Program-made: the position numbers and the translations under genes | The notes under the pieces: model-generated | The model's database searches: none | What the model saw: the letters and a program-made list of their open reading frames with translations, nothing else | Told to the model about the DNA's origin: nothing | Shown here: positions 7,440 through 10,983 of the stretch, piece by piece | Numbering within the stretch: position 1 is the first letter of the stretch | Layout: each line of letters begins with the position of its first letter | Origin: Bacteroidota bacterium | GTDB taxonomy: Bacteria; Bacteroidota; Bacteroidia; Chitinophagales; UBA2359 | DNA length: 10,983 bases | Direction: 5' to 3' | Assembly (NCBI GenBank): GCA_020631675.1 | Contig: JAHDGT010000111.1 | Span: 1-10,983 of the forward strand

Positions 7440-7518
7440 TCCCCCAAAATTTTGTCCCTGTTTTATAGTGTATGAGCGGTTTCGCATGTCATACAAAATA
7501 ATAGACCAGCTTGGGGGA
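7440..7518. other. Foldable intergenic region, possible structured RNA
   Basis: TCCCCCAA (7440-7447) pairs with TTGGGGGA (7511-7518). Inside, ATTTTG (7449-7454) pairs with CAAAAT (7494-7499), then TATGA (7471-7475) with TCATA (7489-7493), and GCG (7476-7478) with CGC (7483-7485). The helices nest without conflict, giving an elongated 79-base fold between two convergent genes. It is not a tRNA: there is no T-arm, although the end helix resembles an acceptor stem. It could be part of the 3' untranslated region of either gene, or a small RNA. Pairing is seen; function is unknown. Confidence 0.35.
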
Positions 7519-7546
7519 GTATCGTTTAATTCAAAACCAGGAAAAA

Positions 7547-8014
7547 TTATTTTACGTCTTTTTCTTCAACTTTAACAGGTGGTGCTTCTTGTCCTAACAG
7601 CCACGAAACAGTTACATTCTGTGGCTGCATAACCAAATTAATCCCCATACTATCCATTGCGACCACCCTTGCAATATTGTTTTCCTTTTCCATATGCTGA
7701 AAACCTACGGCCCAAGACCTCTCTGGTCCATAAACCCTTGCGCCGACTGCTTCTTTTTGTAGGGTATTATATCTCAGTTCTAGAATATCAGCTGGGTCAC
7801 TGGCAAACTCGCCTTTCTCGAATTTGACTTCTGTTACAGCGGGATCCACCTTTTTATCCGTATAACCCTGTTGTGCTATGAACAGTTTTGCTTTGTTGAT
7901 CGCAGTTCTCGCGTCTATCGCTTGTTCTTTTTTAGCTTTTGCCCCATCCGCACAACTACTGATTATTAGTGCGAAAAAACATAGCGGAATCAATAAAAGA
8001 ATCTTTTTTTCCAT
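7547..8014 (-). CDS. Small lipoprotein of unknown function
   Basis: A 155-residue predicted lipoprotein. MEKK and a hydrophobic stretch precede the lipobox ISSC, with Cys21 as the lipid-modified residue. The mature part begins with a Lys-rich linker, then a helix (TAINKAKLFIAQQGY), several predicted strands with an aromatic Trp/Phe core (RSWAVGFQHM), and a Pro/Glu/Lys-rich tail. A helix followed by a sheet of this size recalls PepSY- or NTF2-like small domains, but I see no diagnostic motif, so this is only a shape analogy. The gene begins 95 bases after the PorP/SprF stop codon on the same strand, with a strong terminator between them, so it is probably transcribed separately or by read-through. 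No TAnnTTTG box was found in the short gap. The coding call is firm; the function is not known. Confidence 0.8.
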   Translation of the reverse strand: MEKKILLLIPLCFFALIISSCADGAKAKKEQAIDARTAINKAKLFIAQQGYTDKKVDPAVTEVKFEKGEFASDPADILELRYNTLQKEAVGARVYGPERSWAVGFQHMEKENNIARVVAMDSMGINLVMQPQNVTVSWLLGQEAPPVKVEEKDVK

Positions 8015-8040
8015 GAGCTTGATTTATTTGCACTGTAAAT

Positions 8041-8081
8041 AAACAAAAAAACGGTCGCACAGCTAAATGCCATACGACCGT
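8041..8081 (-). terminator. Intrinsic terminator of the PorP/SprF gene
   Basis: ACGGTCG (8051-8057) pairs with CGACCGT (8075-8081) around a 17-base loop. Read on the minus strand, the stem is followed at once by T7GTTTATTT. It begins 27 bases after the stop codon region of the gene ending at 8109. Confidence 0.85.
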
Positions 8082-8108
8082 CCTTGCATAAAAAAGGCTA
8101 TAAGCTAA

Positions 8109-9173
8109 TTAGAAACGTGGGCAGTATAACTTGGAACGCTTCTTACATTCAGGAGAAGGCCCTGTATACATTAGAGACAATTCCAAACCACCTTGGTTGT
8201 TTGAGGCGACATCCAACTCAGATATATTGATATCATAAGAGAATCCGAAGCGGATACTTTGATAATCAGCACCGATCAAGATAACGATCGCATCTCCCAT
8301 TCTGTACCAACCACCAACGTAGATACCAGTACCATCACTCGCTGAACTACCTCTGCGATAGCGATTGTCTTGCGCCATATGGTAACCAAAAGCAGCACCG
8401 AGAATAGTTTCCGTACTTCCACTTTGTTGCATGTATAGAGCACTTGGAGAAATACTGATGTTATCAGATACAAAGAAGCTACCTCCTAAGTGTCCTACTA
8501 AGCGTGGATCCAAAGTTTTTTCACCAGCTGGCGTAAGGTTACTTACTAAGAATGTTTCTTCTGGCTCAGTTGGGTGGAAGTAAGCACCTCCAATATAAAA
8601 GTTAGCTCTTTCACTTACAGCAGCAGTAAACATACCACCAGCATTAAAATCTATATAGCTAAAGTTCTGATCCTGAATAGGCTCCCCATTAGGTAATAAT
8701 GGGTTGAACTGGAAATCTTCGATCTGAGTACTGAACAGAAGATTATCCACATTTACACTTTTCGTCGTGTAAGCTACCTGACCACCTAAAGAGATACGGA
8801 AACGGCTTTCCGCATCCAAACCTTTGTGGTAGGCAAGTGATAATGCTCCGTTGAATGTATTCAGCTGACCGTCACCAGCCACATCATTAAATATTACCAG
8901 ACCAATGCCCAAATTGTCAATTCCTAACTGACAGGCAAGTGGAGAATACTCAAAAGACGCCATTACTGTTGAGTATGGAGCGGGAATGGAAGACCACTGG
9001 TTTCTGTAGGTAACCGCAGCACGATACAAACCATTTGAATTACCTGTCATGGCAGGATTCAAGGTAAGTGGGGCAGAATAAAATTGCGAGAAGTGAATAT
9101 CCTGAGCTTGCAGGTTCTGCATACCTAGCACCATTAAAACCAGTGCTAATAAACGTGTAACAATCTTTTTCAT
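8109..9173 (-). CDS. PorP/SprF-family type IX secretion outer-membrane protein
   Basis: A 354-residue outer-membrane protein of the PorP/SprF family. Members are beta-barrels associated with the type IX secretion system; SprF is needed for secretion of the SprB adhesin in Flavobacterium, and related copies are thought to attach particular cargo to the cell surface. The signal peptide (MKKIVTRLL, hydrophobic core) is probably cut after LQA at residue 23. The mature N-terminus has the family hallmark QDIHFSQFYSAPLTLNPAMTG. Alternating amphipathic strands rich in Gly, Tyr and Ser follow, and the C-terminus ends GGLELSLMYTG then CPRF, also typical. Family copies often lie directly downstream of a large repeat-rich secreted protein; here the upstream side is a 724-base gap before a gene on the other strand, so this copy is an orphan. 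The start ATG at 9173 is fixed by the signal peptide. No exact promoter box was seen. Confidence 0.93.
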   Translation of the reverse strand: MKKIVTRLLALVLMVLGMQNLQAQDIHFSQFYSAPLTLNPAMTGNSNGLYRAAVTYRNQWSSIPAPYSTVMASFEYSPLACQLGIDNLGIGLVIFNDVAGDGQLNTFNGALSLAYHKGLDAESRFRISLGGQVAYTTKSVNVDNLLFSTQIEDFQFNPLLPNGEPIQDQNFSYIDFNAGGMFTAAVSERANFYIGGAYFHPTEPEETFLVSNLTPAGEKTLDPRLVGHLGGSFFVSDNISISPSALYMQQSGSTETILGAAFGYHMAQDNRYRRGSSASDGTGIYVGGWYRMGDAIVILIGADYQSIRFGFSYDINISELDVASNNQGGLELSLMYTGPSPECKKRSKLYCPRF

Positions 9174-9735
9174 CCTAGTTCAGATTAAATTTTCTTAGGT
9201 TGCGTTCGGCTTCCTTCTATTACTAAGTTTTTCTTTCCATTCGGGAGTGGAGACTTTGTGTAATTAAGAAAGACAAGACAAGAACGACAGATAGCCGCTT
9301 AAAAGTACGTTTTTTAGCGTAATTCATCGAAAAAAGCGTACAACGATTAAGAATAGTTTTTGTGATAGTGAAGCGAAAAGGGGATATGCCCACCATAAAG
9401 AAGAAAAGTGAGATGGATTCTCCTTTGTAAAAACTAAGTTAGTAAAAAACAAGCGAGATATAGTACATGTCAAGTATACTCAAGCGAGAATAACTACCAA
9501 CTAATGTTAAATATGGTCGTTTAACAGACGCATACCATTAGAACGATCACAAGTTAGTATAGAAAATACCAAGCTATTAACAAGTTGTTCATATCTTTTT
9601 ATTCTCTTGTTTGTGCTTAAGATACATCCTAAAGCATTAACGCTGTATGCTTGTTCATTTTTTTCTACTATGTTTTTTTAAGTGATTATTTTTTTGTGGA
9701 AATCAGACTTTCAATTTCGTATTTAAATAGTGTAG
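9174..9735. other. AT-rich gene-free region upstream of the PorP/SprF gene
   Basis: No credible coding frame on either strand. It contains a hairpin at 9305-9341 (GTACG with CGTAC and T6 with A6, one bulged G at 9336, and an inner CG/CG pair). CAAGCGAGA occurs twice in the same direction (9450-9458 and 9481-9489, start-to-start 31 bases), with the 8-base palindrome AGTATACT directly before the second copy (9473-9480). Either could be a regulator site or chance in AT-rich DNA. The minus-strand leader and promoter of the PorP/SprF gene must lie here, but no exact TAnnTTTG box faces it. Confidence 0.4.
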
Positions 9736-9770
9736 TTTGAATCAACTAAGCTACTAATAGGCTAACTTTG
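9736..9770 (+). promoter_or_regulatory. Promoter of asd
   Basis: TAACTTTG at 9763-9770 is an exact Bacteroidota -7 box. TTTG at 9736-9739 stands 23 bases upstream, at the long end of the accepted 17-23 spacing. Transcription from here gives a leader of about 120 bases before the asd ATG at 9898. Confidence 0.7.
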
Positions 9771-9779
9771 CGGTTGTTG

Positions 9780-9862
9780 GGTGTACCTTTTAATGTAGTA
9801 CACCTATACAGGCATGAAGCTTGTATATATGATTTCTGTTGGGTCGAGTTAACACAACAGAA
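9780..9862 (+). promoter_or_regulatory. Three-hairpin leader of asd
   Basis: Three hairpins follow one another in the predicted leader. Hairpin 1 pairs 9780-9786 with 9798-9804 (7 bp, GGTGTAC/GTACACC). Hairpin 2 starts at the next base and pairs 9805-9813 with 9819-9827 (9 bp with one G-U) around a 5-base loop. Hairpin 3 pairs 9834-9841 with 9855-9862 (8 bp, TTCTGTTG/CAACAGAA). A 12-codon open frame, MKLVYMISVGSS, starts in the loop of hairpin 2 (9814-9852) and stops in the loop of hairpin 3. The size and sequence do not fit the lysine riboswitch found before asd in other phyla. Pairing is seen; regulation is inferred. Confidence 0.45.
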
Positions 9863-9897
9863 GCATTTTAAGAAACTGTTCAATACCACATATACTA

Positions 9898-10890
9898 ATG
9901 AAAATAGCTGTTGTAGGAGCAACCGGAATGGTTGGCCGTGAAATGCTACAGGTACTAGAAGAAAGAGGATTTCCTGTTGATGTTTTATTACCCGTGGCAT
10001 CTGAAGCATCCGTAGGTAAAAAGATACGTTTTGCCGGAGAGGAACACGAGGTACTAGATATGGAAGTCGCTATCAATAATGCTCCAGATATCGCCATCTT
10101 TTCCGCTGGGGGTAGTACATCTCTTAAGTTCGCACCTCGTTTTAAAGAAATGGGTACTGTCGTAATTGACAATTCGTCCGCATGGAGAATGCATGATGAT
10201 GTCCCATTGGTCGTCCCTGAGGTCAATGCCAATATATTGACGCGAGAAGATAAGATCATAGCGAATCCCAACTGTTCCACCATACAAATGGTTGTGGCAC
10301 TGCATCCGCTTCATCTCAAATACGGATTAAAGCGTTTGGTCATTTCCACTTACCAGTCTGTTACAGGAACGGGCAAAAAAGCCGTTTCACAGCTGAGTTG
10401 TGAGCGTAGTGGCATTGAAGGAGAAAAGGTCTACCCCTACGAAATCGACCTGAACTGCTTGCCTCATTGTGATATTTTCTTAGATAATGACTACACTAAG
10501 GAAGAAATGAAGTTGGTTCACGAGACAAGAAAAATCTTGCAAGAACAAGCCATCGGTATCACTGCAACCGCTGTCCGTGTTCCTGTTATTGGTGGGCATT
10601 CTGAAGCGATCAATGTTGAATTTCACAATGAGTTCGACATGACTGAGGTTCGAAATGTCCTAGAAGACTCCGCAGGCGTCAAATTGATGGATAATGTTGA
10701 AAACAACATTTATCCCATGCCCTTATTCGCGAAAGGTAAAGATGATGTTTTTGTGGGAAGATTGAGAAGGGATGACTCTCAAGCCAATACCTTAAATATG
10801 TGGGTGGTTTCTGATAATCTTAGAAAAGGAGCAGCTACTAATGCTGTTCAGATCGCGGAATATCTGATTGCTAATGACCTCATCGGTTAG
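9898..10890 (+). CDS. asd: Aspartate-semialdehyde dehydrogenase
   Basis: This cytoplasmic enzyme reduces aspartyl phosphate with NADPH to aspartate semialdehyde, the branch point to lysine and diaminopimelate (cell wall), threonine, isoleucine and methionine. The 330 residues are normal. The N-terminus has the nucleotide-binding loop GATGMVG (7-13). The catalytic Cys126 lies in NPNCST, with Gln153 in TYQSVTGTGKKA. Substrate-binding Arg227 and the acid/base His234 lie in RVPVIGGHSEA. The start at 9898 puts the Rossmann strand (MKIAVVGATG) at the very N-terminus, as in homologues, and no in-frame ATG precedes it closely. It has its own promoter, a structured leader and a strong terminator 6 bases past the stop codon, so it is a single-gene transcription unit. 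Confidence 0.98.
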   Translation: MKIAVVGATGMVGREMLQVLEERGFPVDVLLPVASEASVGKKIRFAGEEHEVLDMEVAINNAPDIAIFSAGGSTSLKFAPRFKEMGTVVIDNSSAWRMHDDVPLVVPEVNANILTREDKIIANPNCSTIQMVVALHPLHLKYGLKRLVISTYQSVTGTGKKAVSQLSCERSGIEGEKVYPYEIDLNCLPHCDIFLDNDYTKEEMKLVHETRKILQEQAIGITATAVRVPVIGGHSEAINVEFHNEFDMTEVRNVLEDSAGVKLMDNVENNIYPMPLFAKGKDDVFVGRLRRDDSQANTLNMWVVSDNLRKGAATNAVQIAEYLIANDLIG

Positions 10891-10896
10891 AAAAAG

Positions 10897-10958
10897 TCTT
10901 TCAGCAAACAAAAAGGCGTTTATGGTGAACCATAAACGCCTTTTTGTTTGCTGAAAGA
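10897..10958. terminator. Perfect 29-bp inverted-repeat bidirectional terminator
   Basis: 10897-10925 is exactly complementary to 10930-10958, with a 4-base TGAA loop. The GC-rich tip GGCGTTTATGG is preceded by A5 and followed by T5 on the other arm, so the upper 16 bp plus U-run form a standard terminator on both strands; the outer 13 bp extend the stem further. It closes asd and can serve a convergent gene beyond the window. Confidence 0.9.
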
Positions 10959-10983
10959 TGTGCTAATAGGTGACTCCTGAAAT

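Noticed and set aside
7440..7518. tRNA-like gene suggested by the 7-bp TCCCCCA/TGGGGGA end helix
   Set aside because: No T-arm with TTCnA-type loop and no matching D- or anticodon arms on either strand.
9771..9897. Lysine riboswitch before asd
   Set aside because: The leader is only about 120 bases and forms three simple hairpins, not the five-helix junction of that class.
9849..10314. Minus-strand open frames over the asd start (9849-10283, 10054-10314)
   Set aside because: Antisense to the conserved N-terminal domain of asd.
1..10983. CRISPR array, prophage, transposase or defence genes
   Set aside because: No regularly spaced repeats and no coding frame resembling such proteins on either strand.

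Overview
The window looks like chromosomal DNA from a member of the Bacteroidota. Three intergenic regions carry the TAnnTTTG promoter box typical of that phylum, start codons lack Shine-Dalgarno sequences, and one gene encodes a PorP/SprF-family protein of the type IX secretion system, which is restricted to Bacteroidota. The genus cannot be named from the sequence; a Saprospiria-, Chitinophagia- or Sphingobacteriia-like lineage is a guess. No phage, plasmid, transposase, CRISPR, rRNA or tRNA gene was seen.

Layout, left to right. A bidirectional terminator (37-88) follows an FKBP-type prolyl isomerase lipoprotein on the minus strand (125-670). A Bcp-type peroxiredoxin (950-1414, plus) converges on ribonuclease HII (rnhB, 1432-2037, minus). 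rnhB forms a tight pair with an upstream gene for an unrecognised exported protein (2045-2749, minus). A small DoxX-like membrane protein (2938-3300) is divergent from that pair. Next is a GC-rich, gene-free stretch (about 3307-3580) of nested inverted repeats that looks like a dispersed structured repeat. Its right end merges into the promoter of metH (3721-7374), a full-length cobalamin-dependent methionine synthase whose leader can fold into a long stem ending 4 bases before the start codon. After metH come a terminator, a roughly 80-base foldable region, a small lipoprotein gene (7547-8014, minus) and the PorP/SprF gene (8109-9173, minus) with a clear terminator between the last two. An AT-rich gene-free region (9174-9735) leads to a promoter, a leader with three successive hairpins, and asd (aspartate-semialdehyde dehydrogenase, 9898-10890). 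The window ends with a perfect 29-bp inverted-repeat terminator.

The genes are mostly housekeeping: protein folding at the envelope, peroxide defence, removal of RNA from DNA, and amino-acid synthesis. asd and metH act at two points of the aspartate-to-methionine route (asd early, metH last), but they are 2.5 kb apart, are separated by genes on the other strand, and each has its own promoter and structured leader. No complete new multi-gene system is visible. The most interesting material is non-coding: the repeat fused to the metH promoter, the metH start-occluding stem, the asd leader, and the foldable region after metH.
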